A program made the position numbers and the translations under genes. A DNA stretch of 64,000 nucleotides from Moritella marina ATCC 15381 (lineage in GTDB: Bacteria; Pseudomonadota; Gammaproteobacteria; Enterobacterales; Moritellaceae): the NCBI RefSeq assembly GCF_008931805.1, contig NZ_CP044399.1, forward strand, positions 2,728,001 to 2,792,000, in the 5' to 3' direction. The notes under the pieces were generated by a model, which was not told where the DNA came from, searched no databases, and was given only the letters and a program-made list of their open reading frames with translations. Positions within the stretch are counted from its first letter, which is position 1; each line of letters begins with the position of its first letter. Shown here in pieces: positions 1 through 8,927 of this stretch.

Positions 1-31
1 CAAATTTCTTATCAAAATTAGAAGCTTTCAT
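1..31 (-). CDS. brnA: BrnA antitoxin, 5' fragment running off the window
   Basis: An ATG at 29-31 on the minus strand opens a frame reading MKASNFDKKF before the window edge. It overlaps the last codons of brnT, which stops at 18. The BrnA family typically begins with a K-A-S-x-F-D-K-K-F peptide and is encoded directly after BrnT, so ten residues plus position make a good case. BrnA is the DNA-binding antitoxin that neutralises BrnT and represses the operon. Only ten codons are visible, so integrity of the gene cannot be judged. Confidence 0.7.
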   Translation of the reverse strand, partial: MKASNFDKKF

Positions 32-284
32 AAAATGTCACCTCATTTTTTCTTGAACGTCTAACTGAAATTATACGAATATTATTATTTCTATACGTTA
101 TTACAGCTGACCAGTGTTTGCCATTATGGAATGCAATAATTACAAAGCGAGCTTCATCACTTGTGTTTGCTGGGATCTCTATTAAATTAGGATCATTCCA
201 TAGCGATTTTGCATCGTCAAAATCGATACCATGTTTATCGAAATTGGCTTGGCTTTTATTTGGATCATATTCAAAATTATTCAT
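18..284 (-). CDS. brnT: BrnT-family ribonuclease toxin
   Basis: This 88-residue protein has the BrnT/DUF497 layout: an N-terminal F-x-x-D-P-x-K-x-x-x-N-x-x-K-H-G-I-x-F segment, a central E-x-R-x-x-x-I segment (E44, R46), an I-T-Y-R-N strand and the R-x-I-S-x-R-R-x-x-x-x-E helix near the end. BrnT toxins are small RelE-fold ribonucleases that block translation until bound by BrnA. The downstream antitoxin start overlaps the toxin's 3' end, the usual toxin-first order of brnTA operons. No Shine-Dalgarno is evident. A 17-bp inverted repeat sits directly against the start codon. It is the gene following the RHS toxin gene, separated by a terminator-like hairpin, so it is probably transcribed independently. 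Confidence 0.85.
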   Translation of the reverse strand: MNNFEYDPNKSQANFDKHGIDFDDAKSLWNDPNLIEIPANTSDEARFVIIAFHNGKHWSAVITYRNNNIRIISVRRSRKNEVTFYESF

Positions 285-301
285 GGTATAAAAAATATAC
301 C
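285..301. promoter_or_regulatory. Inverted repeat abutting brnT start (candidate BrnA operator)
   Basis: GGTATA and TATACC form a perfect 6-bp inverted repeat around five A residues, ending one base before the brnT start codon. BrnA antitoxins autoregulate their operons, so an operator here is plausible. This role is inferred from position only. Confidence 0.4.
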
Positions 302-355
302 TTTTTTGCGTTTATTGCAAGTGTTGGGGTATTTATTCTGTTGTCACAGAATAAA

Positions 356-380
356 CATAGGCCGCCGCAGGCGGCCTATG
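356..380 (-). terminator. GC-rich hairpin after the RHS toxin gene
   Basis: CATAGGCCGCC and GGCGGCCTATG pair perfectly around a 3-base loop. On the minus strand the hairpin is followed by a short T-rich tract (TTTATTCT). It lies 20 bases past the stop of the RHS core gene and before brnT, fitting an intrinsic terminator that separates the two. Confidence 0.65.
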
Positions 381-399
381 TTCTAAGGAGGTATAATTA

Positions 400-1644
400 T
401 TATCGCCAATTAGGATGTCTATGATAATAATATTCACGACTATCATTTACAGCTATACGGTTAAGTAAAGAAGTAATTCTTTGTCTTGGCCGCGACTGTG
501 GGGTAAATACGCTTGAGCGCGGGCTATGAAGATCTCGGAAGACTGACATATTTACCTCGCCTTTAAACCCTTTTACTATTTTTCCCGTACGATTTGACAG
601 TTCCTGCCCTATAGACCATAAAGTTCCACCATCTGCACTATGACACACTTCTAGATTAATACGCGGATAATGATCATATCCATTTTTAGAAATAACATCT
701 GAAAGTTCTCGCCCAGAAAGAAGCCCTTCCTTTAAACCAACAATACCTGTATCACCATGCGCACGAATGGTAACACTTCCGGCGTTGCTAAGAAAATAAC
801 TTTCATTGGCCAAACTTGCAAACGACTTTGAGCGAGCTATTAGAGTGCCTTTTGCCCTATTAGCACTCTTCATCGCATTGTTTATAGTACGCTGACCTAG
901 AACTTTGCCTACTCCCTTACCCACCCCAAATGTAGCAAGCCCAATCACCGCCCCGATACCGGCGTTTATCGCTGCGTCTTTAGGGCTTGCGCCTGCTGCA
1001 ACATTAATTCCAAAGTCCGCCGCCCCCGACACCACTGCATCCGCTACAGCAAGGCCAACTTGCACGCCGGTTTTTGCTCCGACCGCAGCCGCACCAAAGC
1101 CACCACTGAGAAAGCCTAGAGCTGCCCCTATCCCGACTTGTTTCCAGTCGAAGCTGGTTCCAGTGGTGGCAGCTCGAATACCTTCCACGGCTGCTGAAAC
1201 GCTAGCGCCAATGACGGCGCCAATGACGGCGCCGATTATCAGGCTCATTATCGCAAAGTGACCGCTTGGGTCCCTTAAATTTACCGGGTCTCCCAGGCAG
1301 TAGGCGTAGGAGTTGATGCCCCCTTTACCAAACGGGCTCATCGAATCCATGGCATGAAAGCGCATCAGTCTGGGGTTATAGACACGGTAACCGTTGCCCA
1401 GGTGATACAAGCCGGTCACCGGGTCCTTGCGCTCCCCGTTAAAGCCCATGGAATTTTCAGCCAGTCGGCTTGACGCAGCATTTGGTTGTGCTGCCTGACT
1501 CGCTGCCGCCATGACTGGTGTTAAGCTCGCCAGTGGGTAAGCCGCCACTAATGCCGATGAACGTTTGATAAACTGTCGCCGTGACGCATTGACGTGTTGA
1601 TGGAATGGTGCTTTTGGTCGATATAGTTTTCTGTTGTCTTTCAC
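400..1644 (-). CDS. RHS core and C-terminal toxin tip with Tat signal
   Basis: This 414-residue protein starts at a GTG five bases after the stop of the large RHS gene, preceded by AAGGG at good spacing, so translation is likely coupled. Residues 1-50 form a twin-arginine leader: S-R-R-Q-F-I-K at 21-27, then a hydrophobic stretch and an A-rich cleavage region. Residues 66-129 are the RHS-associated core, including GLYHLGNGYRVYNP, RF, SPFGKGG and AYCLGDPVN, ending at the DPSGH hinge after which polymorphic tips vary. Residues 130-250 are Gly/Ala-rich and hydrophobic. The last 120 residues contain R-A-H-G (H296) and L-E-V-C-H (C334), each after a hydrophobic strand, reminiscent of clan CD caspase-like peptidases. 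The tip is not a family I recognise with certainty. Normal RHS proteins carry repeats, core and tip in one chain, so this split is unusual. No immunity gene is seen between it and brnT. Confidence 0.8.
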   Translation of the reverse strand: MKDNRKLYRPKAPFHQHVNASRRQFIKRSSALVAAYPLASLTPVMAAASQAAQPNAASSRLAENSMGFNGERKDPVTGLYHLGNGYRVYNPRLMRFHAMDSMSPFGKGGINSYAYCLGDPVNLRDPSGHFAIMSLIIGAVIGAVIGASVSAAVEGIRAATTGTSFDWKQVGIGAALGFLSGGFGAAAVGAKTGVQVGLAVADAVVSGAADFGINVAAGASPKDAAINAGIGAVIGLATFGVGKGVGKVLGQRTINNAMKSANRAKGTLIARSKSFASLANESYFLSNAGSVTIRAHGDTGIVGLKEGLLSGRELSDVISKNGYDHYPRINLEVCHSADGGTLWSIGQELSNRTGKIVKGFKGEVNMSVFRDLHSPRSSVFTPQSRPRQRITSLLNRIAVNDSREYYYHRHPNWR

Positions 1645-1649
1645 GTTAA

Positions 1650-4600
1650 TTACCCTTCTCCGTATGGCGTGTATTGGCGATTAGCCTGCACTCGTTCGTC
1701 AGTGGTTTCAGATGTACTCAGGGTGGACAGAATACTGCCCTGGCTATTGGGAATGAGAAACTGGTGTTGATTCGAGTTCCCTGACTGAACCGTACGACTT
1801 CCTGCCGCCCCGCCTACTCGCTGGTAGCTGGTGTGTACACCTTCCGATAATTCATTCGCCAATTTCTCCCCCTGGTAATATAGGTAAATAAGGTGGTCTT
1901 CATGGGTTTGTGATACCACCTGACCCATTGCGTCATAATGATAACGCGACAATTCCTGCCCATCCTCTGTAACGCTTTCCATCTGCTCCAGTACGTTATA
2001 ATGGTAGGTCCTACCTTGCTCGTCGGCGAGTAAATTCCCAGCTGCGTCGTAATTAAAGGAGCTCCTACTTGGGTAGCTGGAATGGGTATTGCTCATGTCC
2101 TGTAACTGAACAGGGTTATCGCTGGCATAGGTGAAAGTGGCAATATTGGTTGTGCCGTCGGTAAAGTTACTTTCTGCCTGGGTGACATTGCTATACACGT
2201 CATAATTAAAGCGTTGGGCTTTGATGATATTGCCGTATTCATCTTTTGGCGCATTCGGACCAGTGCAAACATAAGTTACTAATCGATGAAGGTCATCATA
2301 GGTCATGGTTTCAGTTGTTACGTTACCCCCCTCCCGGTACACCTTCTCACTGATTTGTAAATCACTGTTAAAAGCTTGCGTTAAGGTAAACTCTTCAACG
2401 TCATTTATCGTGACGGTTCGACTGGTCTCCAGCCCTGTTGTATTAAACGCCAGATTAATCGACACCACATCGTCACCATTGCGGGTGTCATAGCTCACCG
2501 GGCGACTATAAGCGTCATAAGTTAAAGTGGTGGTCGTAGTCTGACTACCTTCTGTTGAAGTCACGGTCTGTAATCGGGCATGTTCATCATAGTGATAGGT
2601 TGTGTTATTACCAAAGAAGTCTGCCTTTGAGAGCAACTTTCCCTGCAATGAATAGCTGTACGTGGCACTACGCTTGGTACCATCATTTAACTGCACCGAC
2701 TCTGATAGCAGCTGGCCAAGTTGATTATAACTGAAGTCCTGCTGACCACTTAGGTTCTGCGCGCGCGTTATATCACCGGTGACGGCATCATAATCAAACA
2801 CTTTGGCTAAGTCTAATTGCCCTGCGATATCGACTGAGAGAGGGGACTGGTGATATTTATTGTTATTGAATCGTAGCGTATCACCGTGTGGCGTGGTTTG
2901 CGCTGATGGCATCATTGAGGAGCCGGTGTAGCTGGCACTTCTATTTACCCCTGCGACCTCACCTTCCGTCATGCGTGACAAACCATCGTATTGACACTGG
3001 CCCAGGTTGATATCATCGACCGCAATGTTAGTAGGTAATGCGTCGGTGGTAAAACTGGCATACTCAACTGACTGCGCCACGGTTTTACCATTAATTGTCT
3101 TGTTGGTCGCTACTACCCGGTCACTGTTGTCGTAGCTTTGCGTAGTTACATGTTGATTGGTGTCGGTGGTGCTAATCAGGTTGGAATAGCCATCGTAATT
3201 GTATTGGGTGTAGGCCAGACGATTACTTGCCGCATCTAATGTTTCTTTAGACACCTCCAACCCGGCATTATTATAAACCGTAATTTCTTTCGATAGCCCT
3301 GGGAGTTCATTAACAATTGTCAGTGTCGCCAAATTCTGGGTAATTAACTCTATTCTGCCATCAGGATGAGTGACTCTATTAACCTGCCCATTGGTATCGT
3401 ATTCATACGTTGTGGTTAAACTCAGCTGCTTCCCCTCAAGCCAGTCACTGTCAATTTGGGTTACCAGCAGGCCGAAGTTATTATAAAAAAGCTGACGAAT
3501 AGTTTTTAGTGAGCCGCTAGCATCACTTTGCTGCACTTTAATTTCCTTACCAGCGTTGTTAAAGTGCTGAACCAGCTTATTTCCTTTTGCGTCCGTTGTG
3601 GTTAGCGCATTGATTCCGCTGCCAAGCTCATAACTAAAGCGAACCGTTGCCGCATAAGCGGTACCGGGAGCCACCGTATCAGTCATTTTTCGACCGATAG
3701 CGTCATAGGTAGACGTCATTGCAATGCCTTCAGCATTGACACTTTCAGTACCTTGCCCGTCCAAGTAGGTCATGGTACTTGACGTGTTGGCAGTAAGCCC
3801 GTCATGGGTTCTAAGCTGTAGGGTTGTCTTCACTGCGTCAGTACTGAAGTCATAACCATAGGTGACCGTGCTTACCTTTCCGTTAACCGTAACTTTTTGT
3901 GTTGCCAGACGGCCATATTCATAGTGGTTACTCTTGTTGGTGCAATAAGCCATCTGCACGCTGTGGTCATGATAGGTTTGCCTCTTAATCAGCACAAAGT
4001 ACTCGTTACTGCTATTGAGCTTGGGAAGTGACAGATAGGTCATATCTGTATGACGAGGAACTTCGCCATGAGCGCTACTGGCCGGAATAAAAGATTCTCG
4101 TTTGAGCAACGACACCATACCGTTAGGCTCGGCTGGACAATGGCTACCTTCCCCTGAAGCAGGGTAGAAGGTGCGGGTTATTTTACTCCTGCCTACCTGC
4201 TTAATGTAGGTCTGGTTACCATAGTCATCGTAATTGTACGTTATGCTGAACGTTTTCTGCTTCCCACCCTGGTAATAGGTGGTTCGTTGCTCGTTGACAA
4301 AACTGTACGTCGCTGGCTGGTATTCAATACCAATATCTAGGTTGGCAAAATAGTCATTCTCTTCTTTTTTATACATCGTACCATTTTGTCGATATTCAGC
4401 GTGCGCGAGCAAATGATACTTGTTGTAAACGCGCACCACCGACTGACTGCCATTGATGGTTTCGGTGCTGCTGTATTGGTACTCCCTGCGCGCCCGAAAC
4501 AAGGTGTCTTCACCCGATATCCAGGCTTGGTCACTGGCAAACCCCAGGTAGTTTTTATCTGAATACGAGTACGTTATAACCTGCTCAGGCTGATTTTTAC

Positions 4601-5432
4601 CGGGCGCGTTACGATACTCGGTAATATAAGGGACTTTGGAAAGGGGGGCACCGTTGGGTAAGGAGTGACCATTATCAAGGTAGGTCATTTCCTCAATCAT
4701 ACCTGATGCATGAGTCACTTTTTCTATCACATCGTAACCACTGCTCTTCACAAAGCGGTATTCTATCTCGATGGGTGAAGGTTGCTCTGGCATCGTAATG
4801 GAAGACAGATGAATGTCTCTTCCCCCCCCCAACTTATCGAATATCATCTGCTGATAAACAGTAGCATTTACACTGTGCCTCACTACCGCCTGCCACTTGT
4901 TTGTCCACCAATCAATAGTTAACTCACGTCCGGCACTGTCGTATATACGCCACAGCACAGACTCATTCTTAAACTGACCGTACTCAAATTGAATAACAAG
5001 GCCTTGTGGTGAGACCAACCGACTAAGCGTTCCCTCTTGATAACTGATAAAATCCTGCCGGCCATCTTTATAGACCACTTTTATTTCTTTGCTGGCATTC
5101 AGATAAAATACCCTCATATCCTTTAGCTTTCGGTAAGGAATATCATATTCATTTTCGCTGGCGTTCCATTCAATCTTAAAACTTTGCCCAGTGGATAACG
5201 ATAATGTATTGCTCGACTTACTGAATCTACTTAATGAAATCCCCCACCCCCGACCAAACCCCATATCCAGTGAACTTGCAGCGTTATAGCTCAGCAATAA
5301 GGAAAAAGGAGGTCCTGATGTTTTATGGGATAGGAATTCACCTAGGTTAACAGAAAAAGAATAGCTTCCCGTCCGTGGGTCAACGCCGGTATTAATGTGT
5401 TCAGAAAAATTAGATGCATTACTTTCAATCAT
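1650..5432 (-). CDS. RHS/YD-repeat shell protein lacking the core and tip
   Basis: A 1260-residue protein. The N-terminal 100 residues (H-I-N-T-G-V-D-P-R-T-G-S-Y-S-F, then G-F-G-R-G-W) match the start of RHS/insecticidal-toxin-like YD-repeat proteins. The rest is dominated by YD-type repeats such as Y-D-x-x-G-N, Y-D-A-I-G-R, Y-D-E-H-A-R-L and Y-D-A-M-G-Q. In RHS proteins these form a beta cocoon that encapsulates a toxic C-terminus. The protein ends at Q-Y-T-P-Y-G-E-G, just where the RHS core would begin; the core continues in the next gene five bases downstream. No signal peptide is apparent, so if both products are exported they would need different routes or a type VI-like carrier. No VgrG, PAAR or Hcp gene is nearby. 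The 211 bases upstream hold no gene. Confidence 0.9.
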   Translation of the reverse strand: MIESNASNFSEHINTGVDPRTGSYSFSVNLGEFLSHKTSGPPFSLLLSYNAASSLDMGFGRGWGISLSRFSKSSNTLSLSTGQSFKIEWNASENEYDIPYRKLKDMRVFYLNASKEIKVVYKDGRQDFISYQEGTLSRLVSPQGLVIQFEYGQFKNESVLWRIYDSAGRELTIDWWTNKWQAVVRHSVNATVYQQMIFDKLGGGRDIHLSSITMPEQPSPIEIEYRFVKSSGYDVIEKVTHASGMIEEMTYLDNGHSLPNGAPLSKVPYITEYRNAPGKNQPEQVITYSYSDKNYLGFASDQAWISGEDTLFRARREYQYSSTETINGSQSVVRVYNKYHLLAHAEYRQNGTMYKKEENDYFANLDIGIEYQPATYSFVNEQRTTYYQGGKQKTFSITYNYDDYGNQTYIKQVGRSKITRTFYPASGEGSHCPAEPNGMVSLLKRESFIPASSAHGEVPRHTDMTYLSLPKLNSSNEYFVLIKRQTYHDHSVQMAYCTNKSNHYEYGRLATQKVTVNGKVSTVTYGYDFSTDAVKTTLQLRTHDGLTANTSSTMTYLDGQGTESVNAEGIAMTSTYDAIGRKMTDTVAPGTAYAATVRFSYELGSGINALTTTDAKGNKLVQHFNNAGKEIKVQQSDASGSLKTIRQLFYNNFGLLVTQIDSDWLEGKQLSLTTTYEYDTNGQVNRVTHPDGRIELITQNLATLTIVNELPGLSKEITVYNNAGLEVSKETLDAASNRLAYTQYNYDGYSNLISTTDTNQHVTTQSYDNSDRVVATNKTINGKTVAQSVEYASFTTDALPTNIAVDDINLGQCQYDGLSRMTEGEVAGVNRSASYTGSSMMPSAQTTPHGDTLRFNNNKYHQSPLSVDIAGQLDLAKVFDYDAVTGDITRAQNLSGQQDFSYNQLGQLLSESVQLNDGTKRSATYSYSLQGKLLSKADFFGNNTTYHYDEHARLQTVTSTEGSQTTTTTLTYDAYSRPVSYDTRNGDDVVSINLAFNTTGLETSRTVTINDVEEFTLTQAFNSDLQISEKVYREGGNVTTETMTYDDLHRLVTYVCTGPNAPKDEYGNIIKAQRFNYDVYSNVTQAESNFTDGTTNIATFTYASDNPVQLQDMSNTHSSYPSRSSFNYDAAGNLLADEQGRTYHYNVLEQMESVTEDGQELSRYHYDAMGQVVSQTHEDHLIYLYYQGEKLANELSEGVHTSYQRVGGAAGSRTVQSGNSNQHQFLIPNSQGSILSTLSTSETTDERVQANRQYTPYGEG

Positions 5433-5643
5433 GATTACTATCTTCGTTAAGATTTAATTAAAGAGAAGAAAGGAGTCAATAAAACCCCTTCCGATTATAG
5501 TTGAATTCTGGAAGTTGTTGAGATGTAACCACCTATCAATAACTATCGGTACAATGAAAGTGACGATGAAAGTTATCTCTTTCCTCAATCATCACGTCAT
5601 GGTAGGTAGTATTTGAATTCAATAGATACATCATACTTACAGC

Positions 5644-6699
5644 CTAAAAGATGGAATAGTCACCATATCGATAGCCCCAACTTGTCTTCCTAGCGATACT
5701 AATCTCGCCTTTATTTCCATATGAGTCATAGAAATAAATGTCCTTATTTAGATGATCGGGTTTTAACTGGCGATATAAAAAAACTCCATCATGCATACGT
5801 TCCTTCCCATCTCCATCAATATAACTATTACCTCTTCCGACTAACAAGGAGAATACTAATGAATTAGTCGTGTTAATATTATAGATTTCACTTCTGCCTT
5901 CACTCCAGCTAGTTGGAGTTTGGTGATGATTGTAGAGAGGAAAAGAATCTGTAATTCCGCCTTGATTAGGAGCGTAAAGGTAAAACGCACTGTTAATGGC
6001 ATCATTTCCAAGTGTGCCCTTCGCAAGAGAACTTGAACCTATAAGGTACTTCTTATTACTTCCAGGCTGACGGTGCGCGCCGTTATAATCAACGCTGTGT
6101 AAATTGAAGCCTTGCGCTGTGTATCGCTTCGAGATATTGAAAGTTGAGTTCACCCAACCTGAATCTTTTTTGGTCACTACAAAGTCGTCCATCAATGTGT
6201 AAGTCTTTTTAACATGGACATTCAAATAAACCGAACCATAGCTCGTATCACCTTCGCAAGTGGAGAATTTGGAGGTTGAGCCATCCTTACTTGCGGTAAG
6301 TTCAACGCAAATTGACGCATCATGATTTGATTTTGTCGATAAATACAACGTCTTGTATGAGGCAGAAGAGGGGGAAGCGGCGGAGCGGGGACTGCGAACG
6401 GCGTTTATGTCATGTAAGAAGTCATTTCCTTTTTCAGTTACAGCCCAATTATCCAGCGCCGCTCCTGTATATAGATGCTTTAGCTCCACTTCGCCTAGCG
6501 TATACCCATCGGCAAGTTCGTATACGACATTAATTGCGGCCTGCATAAGACCGTTGTTATAGATTGCGGAGCTACTTATACCAGAATGGGTATATACTTT
6601 CACTGACTTAATCCCAGAATCAGGAGGGCCACCATTGGCCAACACGCTGCTCACAGGGGCTAACAACCCAATCATTATTAGTGCAATTATTTTTATCAC
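5644..6699 (-). CDS. Unknown secreted protein upstream of the RHS genes
   Basis: This 351-residue protein has a clear Sec signal peptide (MIKIIALIMIGLLAPVSSVLA, cleavage after the ALA-like site near residue 21). The GTG start has AGGAG nine bases upstream. The mature part is rich in Ser, Tyr, Asn and Gly, has alternating hydrophobic patterns suggesting beta structure, and has only two or three Cys. I do not recognise a family. It is co-oriented with the RHS genes and about 210 bases upstream, so it may be an accessory or surface partner, but this is inferred from position. Codon use and base composition look similar to the RHS genes. Confidence 0.6.
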   Translation of the reverse strand: MIKIIALIMIGLLAPVSSVLANGGPPDSGIKSVKVYTHSGISSSAIYNNGLMQAAINVVYELADGYTLGEVELKHLYTGAALDNWAVTEKGNDFLHDINAVRSPRSAASPSSASYKTLYLSTKSNHDASICVELTASKDGSTSKFSTCEGDTSYGSVYLNVHVKKTYTLMDDFVVTKKDSGWVNSTFNISKRYTAQGFNLHSVDYNGAHRQPGSNKKYLIGSSSLAKGTLGNDAINSAFYLYAPNQGGITDSFPLYNHHQTPTSWSEGRSEIYNINTTNSLVFSLLVGRGNSYIDGDGKERMHDGVFLYRQLKPDHLNKDIYFYDSYGNKGEISIARKTSWGYRYGDYSIF

Positions 6700-7207
6700 T
6701 TAATCAAACTCCTAAATTTAAGATATTGTTATATTTAGTATTTTATCTGAAATTACCGTAATATTTTACTTAATATCCGCCAACAGTTTCTTTCCTATTT
6801 TTACAAAATTCAGCGGAATTCTACGACCATAGTCATTGAGTTTTAGCGAACATGGTTTTCCAAAAAGGTTCCTTTTTTTGTGACTAAGAGACAGGTTTGA
6901 TACCATTAATCGTTCAGGTCAATTAAAACCCATAGAACAAATAGATATATCAACCCATATATAGATACCTAGTCATGGGTGATTTTTCACCAATGTTATC
7001 AACCTAATTTACTCCGTACAATTAAGCTTACGTAAGCGTGTTTAAGTGAATGTAAGATATTGATATTTTTAATTACTGCCAATCAAGGCTTAAGTGGACT
7101 TTCTTTTTGTGCTTTTATTCTTTGTTCTGGCTTGGGTGCTTAAGGAAGGTTGAAGTCATGCAAGGTAGTGCGCACTAAATGAATTCTTATTCGTATGTAC
7201 GTATTTG
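6700..7207. other. Intergenic region between the secreted-protein gene and the IS6 element
   Basis: About 500 AT-rich bases with no convincing open frame or RNA gene. The promoter of the secreted-protein gene should lie in the left part. The right end is interrupted by the IS6-family element at 7208. Confidence 0.5.
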
Positions 7208-8036
7208 GGTTCTGTCGCAAAGTTGACGAAGTGAAGCGATATATTGATAATGCAACGTCACGATAACCGAGTATTATTAACATGAAACTTAACTTTTAAG
7301 GATGCCATTTCCCGCAAGAGATCATCATGCAAGCACTTCGTTATTACTTAGCGTACAAATTAAGTTACCGTGAAATAGAAGAGATTTTTGCTGAGCGTAA
7401 CATTCATTTTGACCACTCAACATTAAATCGTTGGGTGATAAAATATGCGCCATTACTTGAAGCCAATTTCAGAAAAAGAAAACGTAAAATAGTTGATTCA
7501 TGGCGCATGGATGAGACCTATATTAAGGTCAAAGGTAATTGGGTCTACTACTATAGAGCCGTCGATAAGTATGGCGCTATTATTGATTTCTATTTGAGTG
7601 AGACGCCTAATGAACAGGATGCACGGGCCTTCTTTGATAAAGCGATAGGCAGTAGTGGATTGCCAAGTAAAGTTGTTATCGATAAAAGTGGCGCGAATGC
7701 AGCAGCGTTAGATACCATCAATATTAGCCTTTGGTTAGGTGGATACATGTTGCGTATGATCGAAGTATTGGCAGTTAAATACCTCAACAATATTGTTGAA
7801 CAAAGTCATCGAAAAGTGAAAGGTAAAATGCATCAATGTTTAGGATGGAAGTCTTGGATTGGTGCAGAATCAACCTTGGCAGGTGTTGAAGTCTGCTCCA
7901 TGATTAAGCAAGGACAGATGATTAACTCAGAAGGAATGACGTCCTGGGAGCAGTTTTATTCTTTATCTGCATAATTGTATCTGAGGAAAAGTGCCTCTTT
8001 AATTTAGAACCCACAATCTGAGTTTGCGACAGAACC
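7208..8036. mobile_element. IS6-family insertion sequence
   Basis: Perfect 14-bp terminal inverted repeats (GGTTCTGTCGCAAA at 7208-7221 and its complement at 8023-8036) bound an 829-bp element with one transposase frame. The end sequence and DDE transposase place it in the IS6/IS26 group. The 8-bp flanks (CGTATTTG left, TAAAAAAA right) do not match, so the usual 8-bp target duplication is absent. This fits a copy left by cointegrate formation, deletion or recombination between copies. The right end directly touches the A-tract of the ybiT terminator. Confidence 0.88.
7282..7974 (+). pseudogene. IS6-family transposase with a stop at codon 6
   Basis: The reading frame appears to begin at ATG 7282 (MKLNF), meets TAA at 7297, then continues open as GCHFPQEII and through MQALRYYLAYKLSYREIEEIF to 7974. 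IS6 transposases commonly begin with such a leader, so a lysine codon (AAA/AAG) seems to have become TAA. Reinitiation at ATG 7327 would give 215 residues lacking only the first 15. The DDE catalytic set looks intact: D in WRMDETYIK, D in VVIDKSG, and E in NIVEQSHR. Whether the shortened protein works is unknown. Confidence 0.7.
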
Positions 8037-8085
8037 TAAAAAAAAGGCCGTCACTGAAGTGACCCCATTAAGTTGGACATTTTAG

Positions 8086-8871
8086 TTAAGCGGCTTGTAA
8101 GGCCTGGTTTCGATATTCTATCGGAGTCAGGCCTTTTAATTTGACCTTAATCCGTTTCGTGTTGTAATACTCGATGTATTCATCAAGCTTTTCTATCAAT
8201 TCATCGGCATCTTTGAATTTCTGCCTATGATACATTTCTGTTTTTAATAAGCCAAAAAAATTTTCTGCCACTGCGTTATCTAAGCAGTTCCCTTTTCTCG
8301 ACATGCTTTGTGTCAGTCCATGCGCAGCTAGTTGTTTTTGATATCCCCTATGGCGATATTGCCATCCCTGATCGCTATGTACTATTGGCTTTGAATGCTC
8401 ATCTAAATTATTGATAGCATCTCTTAACATATCAGTAACCAGTGGCAAACGGGCATCTTTAGCTATCTTATAAGCGACAATCTCTTTAGTAAATAGATCT
8501 ATAACTGGTGATAAATAAACTCTCTGATCCCTCACCTTAAATTCAGTGACATCGGTTGCCCACTTTTCATTTGGCTTAGTAGCATTAAAGTTTCGTTCAA
8601 GTACATTAGGTGCCGTTTTTCCAGCTCCGCCCTTATAAGAACTGTATTTTTTAGGTCTTACTGTCGATTTTAGATTTAATTGAGCCATCAGTCTTTGCAC
8701 CGTTTTATGGTTTAGCATAAAGCCTTGCCTTTTCAGTGTTAAGTGAATTCTGCGATAGCCGTAGCGACCTTTATGTTCATGATAAATTTCTTTGATAAGC
8801 GCTAACTCACGCTCATAAACATTCGGTTTTTCACTTACTTTTACTTGATAATAGAACACACTTTTAGCCAA
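8086..8871 (-). CDS. IS3-family transposase OrfB (DDE integrase core)
   Basis: This 261-residue frame holds the HTH_21 segment (H-x-G-R-Y-G-Y-R-R-I) followed by an rve integrase core. The DDE acids are D in W-A-T-D-V-T-E-F, D in H-S-D-Q-G-W-Q-Y and E in A-V-A-E-N-F-F. It ends with the typical K-G-L-T-P-I-E-Y-R tail. It lies in the -1 frame relative to OrfA, and the frame stays open upstream to the A6 slip site, so the active enzyme is most likely an OrfAB fusion made by programmed frameshifting. No early stop or truncation is seen. Confidence 0.93.
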   Translation of the reverse strand: MAKSVFYYQVKVSEKPNVYERELALIKEIYHEHKGRYGYRRIHLTLKRQGFMLNHKTVQRLMAQLNLKSTVRPKKYSSYKGGAGKTAPNVLERNFNATKPNEKWATDVTEFKVRDQRVYLSPVIDLFTKEIVAYKIAKDARLPLVTDMLRDAINNLDEHSKPIVHSDQGWQYRHRGYQKQLAAHGLTQSMSRKGNCLDNAVAENFFGLLKTEMYHRQKFKDADELIEKLDEYIEYYNTKRIKVKLKGLTPIEYRNQALQAA

Positions 8872-8927
8872 CTGAATGGCTTGAAGAAGGTGCTTTAGAG
8901 CATGTTTATTTTTGAGAGCTAAAACCG

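Noticed and set aside
905-1261. 118-codon plus-strand frame rich in Pro/Ala
   Set aside because: It is the antisense shadow of the Gly/Ala-rich region of the RHS tip gene.
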